Shown: positions 36,958-50,312, counted from the stretch's first letter. The stretch: DNA of 64,000 bases from Psoroptes ovis (GCA_002943765.1 PQWQ01000024.1:2501-66500); one strand, 5' to 3'. Notes: a model not told the origin generated them from the sequence alone. Numbers and translations are program-made.

Positions 36958-39868
36958 TTTATCATCATATTCACTTTGATATAATCGCAAAATAAAAAAA
37001 ATTGGCCAAAATGAAGTCAATGATAATGATATCTACGAAAATAATGACAAATACGATAATAATCGTACTTATAATTCATCAAGTACAAAGTCAATTAATG
37101 ACATGTCCACAAGTTTGTTCATGCATATGGCGTAATGGTAAACAAACAACAATTTGTGAGAATCAAAATTTAATATCGATACCGAATCAAATATCACAAT
37201 CAACACAAGTACTAGATTTGAATCAAAATAATTTTCAAATATTACCATCAAAAGCATTTCAAGAACGTGGTTTGATTAATTTACAAAAATTATTTATACC
37301 TAAATGTAAATTAGGTGCCATTGCTGATGATGCATTCTATCAATTAACCAATCTAGTTGAATTAGATTTATCCGATAATCTATTGACACATGTGCCCATC
37401 AAAGCATTAGCCAATGCCACTAATTTACGTCGTTTGCTCTTGAATAATAATCACATTGCAACAATTACTGCCGAATCTTTTACATCATTATCATCATTAA
37501 AATTTCTTAATCTGTCTGGCTGTAAGACACATACGATCGAAGCAAGAGCATTTTATGGTTTACGTGATTTGGAATATTTATATTTACATGATAACAAATT
37601 AACAACATTACCATATGCGGTCGTATCTGATTTGCCTGCCTTATATAGCTTCGAATTATATCGTAATCCATGGCAATGTAATTGTGAAATGCGTCCAACA
37701 CGTGAATGGATGATTAGAAATAATGTTGGCCAATCGATTCCAGCCACATGTGATTTACCAATCAGATTATCTGGTTTAATGTGGAATTCATTAGATATTG
37801 ATGATTTTGCTTGTGAACCAGACATCATAACGACCACCGTGGAAGTAGCCAAAGTAGTTGGCAGTAATGCAACATTGTCATGTACAGTTAAAGGCATTCC
37901 AGAGCCCAAAGTATTTTGGTATTTAGATCATGGTTCATACAATATATCATCACAACGGTCCAATAAATATCATTTACATGAAGAACGTTCAGAAGGTATT
38001 ATCAATTCATTGTTAACAATCATCAATTTGGACAACAGTGACGACAGTACATCATTCATATGTTCAGCTGAAAATCGTGCTGGCATCAAAAGTAAAAATT
38101 TCACAGTATATGTCCTTCAATCAGGAGCATTTATGGTGCCAAGTAATTGGTCTAAAATCGAATTAGCAGGAAGCATTTTGGGCTTATTATTAACTTTAGT
38201 CGTTGCTTTCGTTTTAATCACATTGATTTTAATTCGATCGAAACGATTACCTTTTTATGGTGTTTGTTCCAATAAAAAATCGTCCGAATCGAGCAGAAAT
38301 AATTCAAATAAAAGTAATAATAGCCCCATGGATTCGTTAGAGAAAAAGAAATCACTGAATCAATTATTTGCACAACATTTCCATCAAAATGGCACAGCGA
38401 TTCATCCGGCAACAAACACTAATGGAACTTCAATCACTTATCAGCAACATGCATTATCCATGTTAGGTATTGATGGTATTGACAAGAAACCGGAAATTTT
38501 TTTAAAGCCTGATTTATTAGTGCCTGGTACACTGGATAATAATAATAAAATGGACAATAATAACCAATCAAACATTATGATTAATGGCAACAATAATTTG
38601 ACTGGTTACGAGATGAATCACTTTAATACTAATCACAATCAAATTAATGGTAAGATTGTTACATTAATTTTTTTCTGATCTTTTTCAAACAAACAATTTC
38701 CTTAATGTCAATAGGTCATTTAACATTTTCGAATGATGTCTTGAATGGTAATCAAGATACTTTATTCGTGAATAATGAAGAATCTGTCCCTAATTTTCAA
38801 CATCAGCAGCAACAAATGTCTGGCTTATATCGAGCAGTGATGGTCAATCCAACTACAGTCATCACTGATAATAATGTTAATGGTGGTTTAGCGTTGTCAT
38901 CATCAACAACAATGACGACGGCAAATGCACCGCAGACAAATTCCAGTATCATGACCTATAACACATCCACAACAGCCAACGCTACACCACCACCGGTTAT
39001 TATGAATAATTTGCAATCACAACCAAATTTATTATTCGCAGCAACCACACCAACAGCAACACAATATTTAAGTCAATTTGAGTTGAATAATCAACTCGTG
39101 CCTCCACAATCGAATGCACAATTTTACACGCAGCAACAATCGCTGCCTAATCAAAATAGACAAGCATTACCCGATTCATCGCCATCACCGTTGTTAATAT
39201 CATATGGAAACCCAGCATTCATATCGGATTCGGCCGCTTCAATTAACGGCTTCATTTGTATGGACACAAATAATAATAACAGCAATATGAATAATGCAAC
39301 AACTACCATGATGTATAATGATATGAATGGTGATGATGATGAAGTATTTCGAGCGACAATCAATAAGCCAATCATATTGGAGCCATTACCGTCGCTATTC
39401 ACACAATTACCATCAAGACCGAATACAACGGCGACAATGATAACAAACAATAATAGTTTGAGCAGACCTAATCTATTAGCAATGGAAGAATCATTGTATG
39501 GCATTAGACGTACAACAATCCCAACACCGATTAATCCCATACAGCAGCCATCGTTCGTGACGATGGCACCGATGCAAATGGCACCACCAGCACCGACGAT
39601 TAATCAACAACAGCAATCAATTTATGGAATTACCACAGCAAATTCGTCCAAGTCTCGTTGGCAAACAATGACACCAAATTTTCCATTCAGAAATCAGCAG
39701 CCATATCCATCAATGACAGCAACAACATCACTATCCAATATACGCTACAGTCCTGATGAAGGTTACGGGGAAGAATCAAGTACAGGTGGAAGTGCTGGCA
39801 ACAGCGGAGCTGCTGCTGCAAATAATAATGGAGCTACTGTCGGCCAATTACAAGGAACTGAAGTATGA
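36958..39868 (+). CDS. kekkon-like LRR and immunoglobulin transmembrane receptor (coding 37002-39868)
   Basis: Kekkon proteins are arthropod single-pass receptors that modulate EGFR or BMP signalling. Coding exons 37002-38649 and 38715-39868 give 933 aa; 36958-37001 is 5' UTR after a pyrimidine-rich acceptor. A hydrophobic signal peptide spans about 1-31. A Cys-rich LRRNT (CPQVCSCIWRNGKQTTIC) leads into about six LRRs (LVELDLSDNLLTHVP, LKFLNLSGCKTHTIEARAF and others). An LRRCT follows (NPWQCNCEMRPTREWM), then one C2-type Ig domain (LSCTVKGIPEPKVFWY ... FICSAENRAG), a TM segment (about residues 388-412) and a long Asn/Gln/Thr-rich tail. The tail ends in GTEV-COOH, a class I PDZ-binding form, and contains YSPDEGYGEESS. 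The family is firm; which kekkon paralogue is not decidable. Confidence 0.9.
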
Positions 39869-41653
39869 TCAAATCAGCACACAAATCTAATTCAAATGAT
39901 AGTCAAATCCAATTCATAAAGTATTGCTGGTCAAATTTTTCCCTTCAAATTATCAAAATGTAAATTAGTACAAAAAATGTATCATACAATCAAATCATTC
40001 GATGAATCAATCAAAAGCCAAACACCAATCAATATGAACATACAAACACATTACAAAGTTCAAGTTCATTAACAGCAAGTGAAATTTAACTCATTTTTAT
40101 GTGTGTGTATTAATCATCAATCAAACAAATAAACACATTAATCATCATCAAATCAATTAATGTAAATAAATAAATCAATATTTTTTAAAATGATTTTTAA
40201 GCACCAAAATAATATAAATATAAACATTGTTATTTATGTATCAAATGTGTTTTAAAGATAACATAATGAAACAAATTCAAAATCAATTAATATCAATGTA
40301 CATATCATCATAATTATTCGAAACATATAATAACCAGTAAGTTAATTGTTATTATTTAATCATTATTCAAAATTGATAATTGTATACCTTTCAAATGAAA
40401 ATGAATAAATGTATCATGTATTTTATTTATTTATTCATTCAAATTCATTACGGCTTTCTAATTTATTTCATGCAGCCAATGAGTCTATTGAAAATTTTTA
40501 AGAAAAAGGTTTGTATTGAAATGATTTCAATATTAATTTGAATGAAATCAATTTCAATTATCCAGACAATTTATTAGTAGAAAAAACATTTTTTAGGAAA
40601 AAAACTGTAATCTTGTTAATGAATCGATTGATTGAAATGGAAAAAATCCGTAATGGAAATTTTTTCTTTTTTTTGAAGCCAAGTTTTTTCCATTCAATAA
40701 AATACTAAAATTTGCATACGTGATTCATTGAAAATGATGACCCTATCATTTTTACTATTCATTCATTGAGCAACTAATCAATTTTTCCAATTTGAGTTTA
40801 TTCAAACTTAATGGAAAAATCAATTATTTTATCATCACTCATTTTCAGTCATGAATCAATAACGTCTCCATTCAAACAATAACGCGTGCTTTTTTCCTAA
40901 ACATTTTTCATTCCAAATAATCAATTACATTCATTGATAAGAGAAGTCTCTAATTTTTGATGATGAGGCCATTAAACTATAGCTTTTGCTGTGAACAACA
41001 ATTTTATCTTTTGATAACAGACTTGAAATCAATCATTGATTCAACCCGATCAAAAAATCAATTAATCAACAAATACGATTGATGGTAAATGACCAATGAT
41101 GGCCTTGACTTCAATTTTTTTTCTTTCTAAAATTTTGGTTTTCACTTAAATGATCTTTGATCTTATTTCGTTGATAAGATTATTTTATTGATTTTTTGGT
41201 ATATTTGATTATATTATTTATTTTCATTTTATTCATAATTTATTTTCCAGCATTTTATTTTATAGTAAGATGACTTATTATGTGTTGGACCATTATTATC
41301 ACATAATCATTATAAATTAGTCAAAATAGAAAAATGAAAAAAAATGGTAAATTTTATGACAATCATAAAAGCACGTTTGTCATTGATGATGTTAAAATCA
41401 TTGGTCAAAGTGTTTGGCGGTCAATTGTTATTGCACATTTTGCCCGGAAAAGTAACAGCCAATCACATTCATTGTATGAATTAATAATTAGATTAGTTTA
41501 TTAACATTGACTAATTCTATTTGAATTGTTCATTTTATTTGTGAATTATTATTTTGGTGATTAGCATATGACTGTTATCAATCGAATTAATTGAAATAAT
41601 GAAAATTAATATAACATTAATAAATTGAAATGAAATAATTAATTGAATCAACA

Positions 41654-42916
41654 ATGGAACCAGTAAGTTCTGGATTTATTTAGCTTTTATCAAATTTTAT
41701 GCTTCTATTAACCATGAAATACATTTGTTTATAATTACAATATCGTTATCGGTTTTTTCTATTTTTAAATTCCATTGATTCAATTTCAATTTCGGAAACC
41801 TCTTTCCACTTCATAAACATTCTTAAAACGTTATTTAATCAAGTAAGCGATCATTTAAATCAATGAATTGATTGATTAATTTTTTCAAATTTCAGATTAT
41901 AATATTAACAATGTGATCATTGAAAATTGAAAAGGAATCATATTGAAATTCATTCATTCATTATGAATCATTGATTCATGTGTTGCAACCAAAACATTAA
42001 AAAAATGAAATCTAAAAGTTAGTTGATTGATATAATTTCGAGACACAGAAAAGAAAAAAACAATTTTCATTCATTAATTCATTAACCTCTTTTGGCAGAT
42101 TTCAATTTCATTCAATTTGTGACAGATTATTACACAAATTTTTATTTTCTGGTTCATTTATGTCAGTGAACTTATTATTAAATGGGAGAATTTTTGTTTT
42201 ACATTTGAAAGTATTAATGACCGATATAATTTCCAATTAATAAAAGTGTGTTCATCATCATAAATGAAAAAATAGGGTTGATGGCCAATATCAATTAATG
42301 ATTATTTGATCATGACGATGACGACTATGATGATAAACGTTTGCCTCAGGGATATACACACACACTGAATACGTTTTTTTCTTTGTTGAAAACAGATTGA
42401 TTGCAACAAAATGAATGATATAGCGACACATTCGCAATCAAAATATTAGCGTCATAACATACAAATCAATAATAATCAATACCAAATACTAATCACCATC
42501 AACATCGTCATTATCACCAATATTTAATTAGCGTCATTAGCAGCAACAACAACAAAAACCACCACAGCATCATCATCATCCATTTTTCGACCATAATCAA
42601 TGACAAAAACAATCCTCATTTTTCAATTGAAAAACAATTATCATTCAATTTTGATTGCCAATCAATTTAATATTGATTGGCACTCATGAAAATAACCTGA
42701 TTCTTAAAATAGTTATTGCTGTTGCAGGAGAAAAAACCTCCAAAATATTCTCTTGAAATGCAAGCCAATGGACTTTTGATGATTGAAAACCAAAAAAACA
42801 AACAAAACAAAATTCACATGATTATCATATTATTCAGTCAATTCAAATTCATAAGAAAAAAAATATTCCTATCACGTGTTTTGATCGGAATCATCAGATT
42901 TGATTACCACTTGTGA
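41654..42916 (+). CDS. speculative two-exon small protein
   Basis: ATGGAACCA followed by a consensus donor GTAAGT (41663) can be joined in phase to an acceptor TATTGCTGTTGCAG ending at 42727. The joined frame reads MEPEKKPPKYSLEMQANGLL and runs 65 codons to a stop at 42916. Both splice sites are good and the start of exon 2 looks protein-like. The second half is low complexity and no family is recognised. The 1065 bp intron is long for this window. Confidence 0.22.
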
Positions 42917-43999
42917 ATGGCTTAATTTTAATCAGTCAATAATCCAAAAAAAGTGAAAACAAAAAATCCATAAATTTCACCTTCATTTAATTAATTAAAG
43001 TTTAAATTAAATTACAAGGATTTTAATAGCATAAAGATAAAGATATTTAAAAGGTTGTTCATTCATTCATTCATATAGATAATCCGTTGCCATTGATTTG
43101 CCAGCTGCTGCTGTTGCTGTTGCTGCACAAATAACAGACAGGTACAACTTATTTTTTATAAAAATGATTAAATTAAATTATTATCATTTTTGAGAAAAGT
43201 ATCATTTTGAAGAAATGAATTCAAGAATTCTCACTATAAATAACTATGAATTCATTCATTTTGTTTCATTTCGTTTCAAAAATTGAATTAGTTATAGTTT
43301 TTGTGAATGAATGAATGATATGAAATTAGTGTTTATCAGCAGCAAAATGAATGAATGCAATGAAATGATATCTTTTGCAAACTTTGATTGCTTAATTGAT
43401 TGTTTTTTGTGTTCATCATCATCATTTAAAATATGTGTATTAGCATTCATAATTAATCATCATGCAAACATTTTTCGTTTCCATTTCATATACAATTTTT
43501 AATAAAATACTTTCAATTCAAATGCATCAAGTCAATCCTTATTTTAATGCTATCTATTTAAATTGATCGATGAATTATTGATTGATTGATCAGTCAAATC
43601 AAACAGAAAACATTCATATATTGAATTATATATATTTTTTAATATGCCAACATTTTTTTTCATTTATTTAAACAGCTAAAAAAATGATGATGTTAAAAAT
43701 GGCCATGCTTTTCATCATCATTATATTTCAATATTTCATTTTTATCAATATTTAAATTAATGATTTTTTTTCAGTGTGAATTGATATATAAATATGAATG
43801 AGATTTTAATGATTGAATCATTTTTTTCGAATTAATTAATTTATTCATAATCGATCCATATTTCTCATTTGTTTTCGCATCAATTAATAATATCAAATTT
43901 TAAAATTTCACATTAATCAAGCAATTTATTATTCCATCATTCGTAAATTTCAAGTTCAAAAATTTCAAAAATCAAAGAAATTATCTAATTCATTCCGAA

Positions 44000-44263
44000 T
44001 TAATGCAACAACCGATTCAATCTATTAAATTCTCTCCGTGAAGCTAATCCAACGATTTGAAAAAAATATTGTATTGAACAAGTAAACAAAATACTACGAA
44101 AATCCGATGCCAAATTTGAATGATTAATTAATTTATGAATTCGAACATATTTGTTTACAACCAAATTCTTATCAATTTCAATCGAATTAATATAATTTAG
44201 CATTGAATAATCTGAAATACATCTACAACTGATCAAATAATACATCATCAAACCCTTTCTCAT
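44000..44263 (-). CDS. possible small protein, uncertain
   Basis: An 87-residue frame starting MRKGLMMYYLISCRCISDYS with fairly even composition (for example QIVGLASRREFNRLNRLL at the end). It is divergent from the acyltransferase gene, 117 bp away. No homology recognised. Confidence 0.22.
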   Translation of the reverse strand: MRKGLMMYYLISCRCISDYSMLNYINSIEIDKNLVVNKYVRIHKLINHSNLASDFRSILFTCSIQYFFQIVGLASRREFNRLNRLLH

Positions 44264-44380
44264 GATAACATTTGAATTTCAAGGTTTATGCAAATATTGA
44301 AAAATATTTATTCGTTTATTTTGGCAAACATTCACATATTTGTATTGACGATAATTTAAAGTAAACATTTTCTTAACGAA

Positions 44381-47328
44381 ATGAAACCAATTATTATTCT
44401 GATATCGATATTGATTTATTCAAATATTTCGACATGTAAATGTCGACCTGAAAATCTGAGTGATCATAATAATAGAATAGCGAATAATGGAATAATAATA
44501 AATAATAATAATAATGATTATCAACAATTATCATCACAATCCAACAATGGCCAAACTTATGAATTGATTGATGAACGAAATATATTTTTATATTATTTCT
44601 TCAAATATTTCGATTCTGTTCGGTTCAATATTTCACGTGATTGCCGACAATCTTATGACTATTTTCGTGATAATTTAAATACCAAATGGGCTATGAAAAG
44701 TAATGTGTTCATTTTTGAAATTATATTTTATGAATTAAATCAAATATTTATCAATCAAATCAGTGATCGATTCAAATTCAGTATTAGAATCTGGTCTGAT
44801 GGATGGCAATATACAATTTTTTGGTGAATTTGATCAGTGTTTAGATTTGAACATTGATGATGTTCCTAAAGGAGACATACAATACTGTACTATTCAATTT
44901 CCAGTATCAATTATTATGGCCAAAAATGAGGTATCTAATTCGCTTGAATTGAATTTTAGCCAATTTTAATTCAATTTTTGACCTTAATTTAGAGTGATAT
45001 GTTTCCATCTTTTATATTTTCAATGGTCCCACCGACGGCTGGCATTTGTTTGCCAGCAGCATGTTCTAAGGATCATGATTTGCCCATTATATTCAATGAA
45101 TGTAAGTAGAAATAATTCATTTAATAACGAGTCTCATCTTTATTTTGAAAAAAAACAGTATCAAAACGCGAAAATCAAAATGAATTAATAATAAGAGAAT
45201 GCATCACGAGAAAAGATCTTAGTATTAGTCAACGTATCGAAACAATTCATATGATTATCATGTAAGTAGTTCTAATTGTTTTAAATTTATATTCAAATCA
45301 AATTAAAAATGTTACACATTCAAAAACAGTGCAATATTTGCAGCAATCATCCTGATGATCATTGTCGGTACATCTATTGAAATGTGCAACGAAATTGTCA
45401 CTCAACGTGAACAACAACAGCAATATGAATTACAATTATTATCATCATCATCGAAATCAGTGATTAATAAATATTTTGTAGATTTTACCATGAAATTGCT
45501 CATTTGTTTCAGCCTAAAGCGCAATCTTGGATTTTTACTCAAATCAAAACCAAAGAAAAATAAAAATAAGAGAATAGATTGCATAAATGGGATTCGTGTG
45601 TTGAGTTTTTTATTTATACTCATTTATCATACATTCACTGAAGCCCAAGTTCCTAGTGGTAAGTGTTTTGATGAAGATCATTGATCATTTAAGTGAAATA
45701 ACATTTTTACGCTTTCAATCAATCAATAGCCAATCTGTTGAAAGTGGTAGGAGTTGAACATGGCTTCCTTTATCAATTTATTACAAATGCAGGACTATGG
45801 GTTGATACATTTTTCCTTTTATCTGGTTTTGTGATGGCATATCCATTTTTGAGCAATTATGGTCATTACAATCATAAAGATATAAACAATAATGACACCA
45901 TCGCTAATGACAATGATAACAAAGAGTCCGCATTGATTACTAAATCAATTTGGCAACATTTAAAGCAGCATCCTAAACGAATTTTACATCGATACATACG
46001 TCTAACACCTTCAGTTGCTGCCGTAATTGGTTTATCGATCCTAATCGAACTAATAGGTTCAGGTCCATTGTGGAACAATTATGTCAATCTGTCTAAACAA
46101 TCTTGTCATAAAAATTGGTGGAATGTTTTATTATACACAAACAATTTTTGCTCTCTCAATTCTCCGGATAATCCACAAAGAGAGGTAATAAGCGAAAGCA
46201 TCAATGATCAATGATATAATTATCAATCAATTTTCTTTATTGATTAGTGTTTATCATATTTATGGTATTTGGCTGTCGATATGCAATTCTTCGTAATATC
46301 ACCATTATTGATTGTGTTTTTGATTCATGAATCGAAAAAAATGCGAACAATTGGTGTAATGATTAATATATCATTCATATTAGCCAGCTCAATTTTGACA
46401 GCCATTTTGATGGCTTACAATAATTTAACACCGACCATTTTAGTTACTGTTTAGTAAGTCTTAGTAATCTTTGAAATTGATTAATTTCTATGAATTATTA
46501 TCATTTTCAAAATTTTGTTTGATATGTGCAGTGATTTAAATTATATAAACATGGTTTATAAGGCATCTTATTGTCGAATTGGTCCATATTGTGTTGGCAT
46601 CTTGATGGCATATTATTATTATTATCGTCAACATCATCATCAACGTGAATATCTTTTGAATAATGTTAATAATAATGCAAATAATAACAGTAGCTGTAGT
46701 AATATTAATAATAATAATAATAATGGTGATATGTCTGAGACGAATACTGATAATGACAAATTAAAATGCACAAATAGTAAATCAACATCGACTGGTGTAA
46801 TGTTGTTATTGATATCAATAATAATGATGTTATCAATCACAATGCTAACATATCCTTGGCTACAAGGTTCAGACTATAAAAATGCACCATCAATTTTATA
46901 TGGCTGCACACATCGTACATTATGGGCATTCGCATGGTCATTATTGTTATGGGCATTAATACGTAAACATTTGCCATCCATTGATCAATTGTTTTCATTG
47001 CCCATGTTTAATGTTTTAAGCAAATTGACATATCAATCATATTTATTGCATTCCGTACTAATCAGTGCCATCATTAGTTCCGTACGAGAAAAAATTTATT
47101 TTTCCGAATTAAATTTTGTAAGTTTTTATTATTTTCAATTATATTTCTCATATTCACTAATCTTTGGCTATTTACTGACAGATATTACATGTGATATCAT
47201 ATTTTTTCCTTACTCAATTCATTTCAATCATTACATTTGTTATGTTTGAACGACCATTCATTAATTTTGAGACAACATTTTTGCATAGTGACCGGCGACA
47301 CAATCAAACAACTAATCAATCAAAATAA
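44381..47328 (+). CDS. NRF-6-like membrane acyltransferase (NRF domain plus acyltransferase 3)
   Basis: Family named after C. elegans nose-resistant-to-fluoxetine; multipass proteins implicated in lipid or drug transport. Nine exons: 44381-44699, 44764-44930, 44993-45101, 45159-45261, 45330-45658, 45730-46184, 46248-46453, 46532-47117, 47182-47328; total 806 aa. A signal peptide precedes an extracellular NRF domain with conserved Cys and motifs (NTKWAMKMIDSNSVLESGLM, GEFDQCLDLN, AGICLPAACS). The acyltransferase-3 part follows: DCINGIRVLSFLFILIYHTF with the conserved His, GLWVDTFFLLSGFVMAY, YLWYLAVDMQFFVISPLL and CRIGPYCVGILMAY. An Asn-rich insert interrupts one loop. The last exon ends in a hydrophobic helix and FERPFINFE, as family members do. 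Every junction is in phase, so the model is solid; substrate unknown. Confidence 0.92.
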
Positions 47329-47512
47329 ATAAATGAATTTCTTTGAATTCAGTCCACACAAAAGCTTGTAAATAATTATTTTGTAGAATCATTGACCATT
47401 CATTATTATTTAATTATTATTGTCATTATTATCGAATTGTTTATTTATTTTTATATGTGCTTTTATTTAATTTACTCATGTGTTTTTTGTTATTTTGTTG
47501 AGTTTTAAAAAA

Positions 47513-48063
47513 ATGTTTATTAAAGAAAATGAGAAATCAATTTATGAAGATTACAATGATTATTATTTTAATGAAATTCATCATGAAAATTTCAATATAC
47601 AATCATCAAAAGCATGGTATGAAGTATTATGGCAAAAATTGACATCATTTTATTATTTATTCGAGCAAACACCATTCATAATTAAATTGGTTATTTATTC
47701 GATTCTGATCAATTTTGCTTACACATTTTTAACGAAAAAATTTCCACAATTAAAAGGTAAATTTACAAAACTTGAAAGTAATCATCAATTCACATGTAAA
47801 TCCTCTTTAAAAATGTCTATTTAATTCCTTTAAAAGGTTCAATATTTTTGAAATGTAAATATTTAAGCATGAAATATATAAATGATAAATACGATCAATT
47901 AAAACATGCAGGTAAATATTTGATCATCGACAAACAAGAGCCTCTAAGTGAACCAATCATTATGGAATATGAACCAAATAATCAAGAATTAGAGTTAATC
48001 AAAAAAATTCGATATAAACTCATATTTGAGCAAGAACAAAAACAACAACAAAAAAAGAGATAA
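47513..48063 (+). CDS. unrecognised small single-pass membrane protein
   Basis: Exons 47513-47756 and 47837-48063 give 156 aa. I do not recognise it. The N-terminal 35 residues are acidic/aromatic (YEDYNDYYFNEIHHENF). A hydrophobic segment lies at about residues 55-75 (FIIKLVIYSILINFAYTFL). The C-terminal half is charged and helical and ends in a Gln/Lys run. A junction-spanning LKGSIFLKCKYLSMKYIND gives a natural sequence across the splice. The ATG at 47513 is preferred because the longer frame begins with GTG. Convergent with the next gene (103 bp between stops). Confidence 0.6.
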
Positions 48064-48166
48064 AACAATCAATCGATTGTGAATGATTTGGCATTTATTC
48101 AAATTAATTCGAAGCAGCTTTAATATTTTAATTTCAATGCAGATAATTACATCAATCAATTCGACA

Positions 48167-48754
48167 TTAGATCATTATTTGTTCTTTGAATTGTTGTGAT
48201 GATTGATACAATTCATATAACCATCGAATATATTCTTCATTTGTCAGCTGATTTTCATCGTCCATTTGATCATTTCGTAAATTTTCAAAACGTTTCATAT
48301 CGATATTGAATTTGGGCCGATTATTGTTATCATCATTAATGATGGCCATACGATCAAATTTCAATTGTTGCATTAATGATAAAAGCTCAGTGTTTAGATA
48401 GTGTTGATAATTATTTAATTTTTCAATCAAATTGCGTTCCATTGCTTTACGTTGAAAATTTCTTGATTGATATTGATATGCATTACGAAACATTCGAGTC
48501 CATTCTTCATATAAATTTGGTAATACTAAATGTGGCATCGATTGTTCTTTGGATACATTTAATTCATCTTCAATTGCAGTTGAATCGCTAAAAACTATTC
48601 ATAATTAATTCAAGTAAGTCACAAATGTACTTTGAAAGGAATATGAATACTCACTTTTTGCCCAATTTCCGGCCAAAGCACATACATAATAATCGCCGAT
48701 AATCAGGATTAAAATGACATTTGAGATCGAATATTTTGATTTCACTTTGAACAT
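48167..48754 (-). CDS. unrecognised secreted or signal-anchored helical protein
   Basis: Exons 48754-48655 and 48594-48167 (60 bp intron, GTGAGT donor) give 175 aa. A hydrophobic stretch (residues 9-28, ISNVILILIIGDYYVCALAG) looks like a signal peptide or anchor. The rest is predicted helical and polar: LPNLYEEWTRMFRNAYQYQS, then NLIEKLNNYQHYLNTELLSL, and near the end NEEYIRWLYELYQSSQQF. There are no Cys pairs or known motifs. Divergent from pyridoxal kinase (499 bp). Confidence 0.6.
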
Positions 48755-49253
48755 TTTTTTACAGCCAATCAAAAAAGGTTTGTTTATGGCCAAATCTTTC
48801 AAAAACAAATCAAGTCTTTCATGAAATTCGAGGTCATTTTTGTCATTGTTTTTTTTTCTTTCAGTTACTTTTGACCATTTATCATTTGAACATTTGACAG
48901 GTTATGTACAAGGTGAAAATCTGAATAGTTTGAGCGGTTCTCTGCCAATTTAAACATTCCAATACTTGTGTGTTGTCATCTAGTGTTGCCATAATGCATT
49001 GAAACAGATTTAAATCACATGCATGTGTTTTGATAGGACTTTGATTTATTTAAACAATTTTTATTTTAATTAATCAATTAATTTAGACGTCTCTAAGGCT
49101 ATTGATAAATCAAAGCATTCCATAAATAATCGTTTTTTAATGAGTTAATCAGTAAGTTTTTATGAGAAAAATTATTTATTTTTATTTTTATTAATTCAAT
49201 TTTAGTGTTTAATTAAAACTATAGGCTTAAAAATTGTTGAAATCATTAATGAT
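48755..49253. other. divergent intergenic region, orphan / pyridoxal kinase
   Basis: 499 bp between two start codons facing away from each other; it must contain both promoters. No further feature recognised. Confidence 0.45.
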
Positions 49254-50201
49254 ATGAATTTAGATTCAATGGCAAATGAGACAACTGAATTCGATGACCG
49301 CGATCAACGTGTTTTATCGATACAAAGTCATGTTGTATCCGGTTATTGTGGCAATAAATCGGCCGTATTTCCTTTGCAAACTCTCGGTTTTGATGTTGAT
49401 TTTATTAATTCGGTACAATTCAGTACACATACCGGTTATCCAAAATGGACTGGACAAATATTGAATGAACCAGAATTGTATGAATTGATCGATGGTTTAC
49501 GTGCCTGTAATATTATCGAACATTATACACATTTGTTGACTGGTTATGCACGATCAGCTAGTTTTTTGCAAGCAATGGCCAAAATTATTGAAGAAATAAA
49601 ATCAAAATCATCGAATGTTATTTATCTTTGTGATCCAGTAATGGGAGACAATGGAAAAATGTATGTCCCAGAAGAAATATTGAAAGTTTTCAAAGAACAA
49701 GTTATTCCTTTGGCCGATATTTTAACACCGAATCAATTTGAAGCAGAATTATTGACTGGTGTTCAAATAACTGGAATGCAAAGTGCACTAAAAGCAATTG
49801 ATCATTTACATTCATTGAATGTCAAAACAGTCGTCATAACATCGACTGATGATCATTTTGATGGCACTAAAAATCAATTGACCATCATTGGTTCAACCGT
49901 GCAAAATTCCCGACAGCAAAAATTTCGATTAGTCATTCCTAGAATTGAAGCAAATTTTACTGGTACTGGTGATTTATTTGCATCATTATTTATTGCATGG
50001 TTTACACGTACTAATTATGACTTGAAGACAACAATGGAAAATGTGTCAGCAACATTACAAGCAATCATTCGATATACATATCATTATGCATCGAAAATGC
50101 CTAATGGTTTAGATTCGGTATTTAATCGTGAATTGAAAATTATAAAATGTCGTCAACATATCCTGGAGCCAAAAGTAGAAATTTATGCTGAATCAATTTG
50201 A
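49254..50201 (+). CDS. PDXK: pyridoxal kinase
   Basis: Phosphorylates pyridoxal, pyridoxine and pyridoxamine with ATP, the salvage step to pyridoxal 5'-phosphate in the cytosol. Single exon, 315 aa, the usual length (human 312). The N-terminal substrate segment is VLSIQSHVVSGYCGNKSAVF followed by FDVDFINSVQFSTHTGY. A DPVMGDNGKMYVP block and LTPNQFEAELLTG follow. The ribokinase-fold anion hole and catalytic base are in NFTGTGDLFASLF, with the Asp at about residue 240. The first ATG is used; a second at residue 6 is possible. No introns, unusual for this window but intact. Tail to tail with BPHL, 111 bp apart. Confidence 0.97.
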   Translation: MNLDSMANETTEFDDRDQRVLSIQSHVVSGYCGNKSAVFPLQTLGFDVDFINSVQFSTHTGYPKWTGQILNEPELYELIDGLRACNIIEHYTHLLTGYARSASFLQAMAKIIEEIKSKSSNVIYLCDPVMGDNGKMYVPEEILKVFKEQVIPLADILTPNQFEAELLTGVQITGMQSALKAIDHLHSLNVKTVVITSTDDHFDGTKNQLTIIGSTVQNSRQQKFRLVIPRIEANFTGTGDLFASLFIAWFTRTNYDLKTTMENVSATLQAIIRYTYHYASKMPNGLDSVFNRELKIIKCRQHILEPKVEIYAESI

Positions 50202-50312
50202 TCTAACTGTTCATCATTTACATGAGATAATCAAGAGAATGTTTAATTTTCGATGGATTTTAATTGAAATGTACAATTATTATTATTTGTTTTCAATTCA
50301 AAAGAAAAAAAA

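Larger units (their letters stand above)
39869..44380. other. gene-poor stretch downstream of the kekkon-like gene
   Basis: About 4.5 kb of AT-rich sequence. The first few hundred bases should be the receptor 3' UTR (AATAAA at about 40130). Two weak gene candidates (41654-42916 and 44000-44263) are listed separately. Otherwise nothing beyond short CA and ATC simple repeats. Confidence 0.45.

Noticed and set aside
47480..47512. Longer N-terminus for the 47.5 kb small protein
   Set aside because: It would start at GTG; the first ATG is at 47513 after an AT-rich leader.
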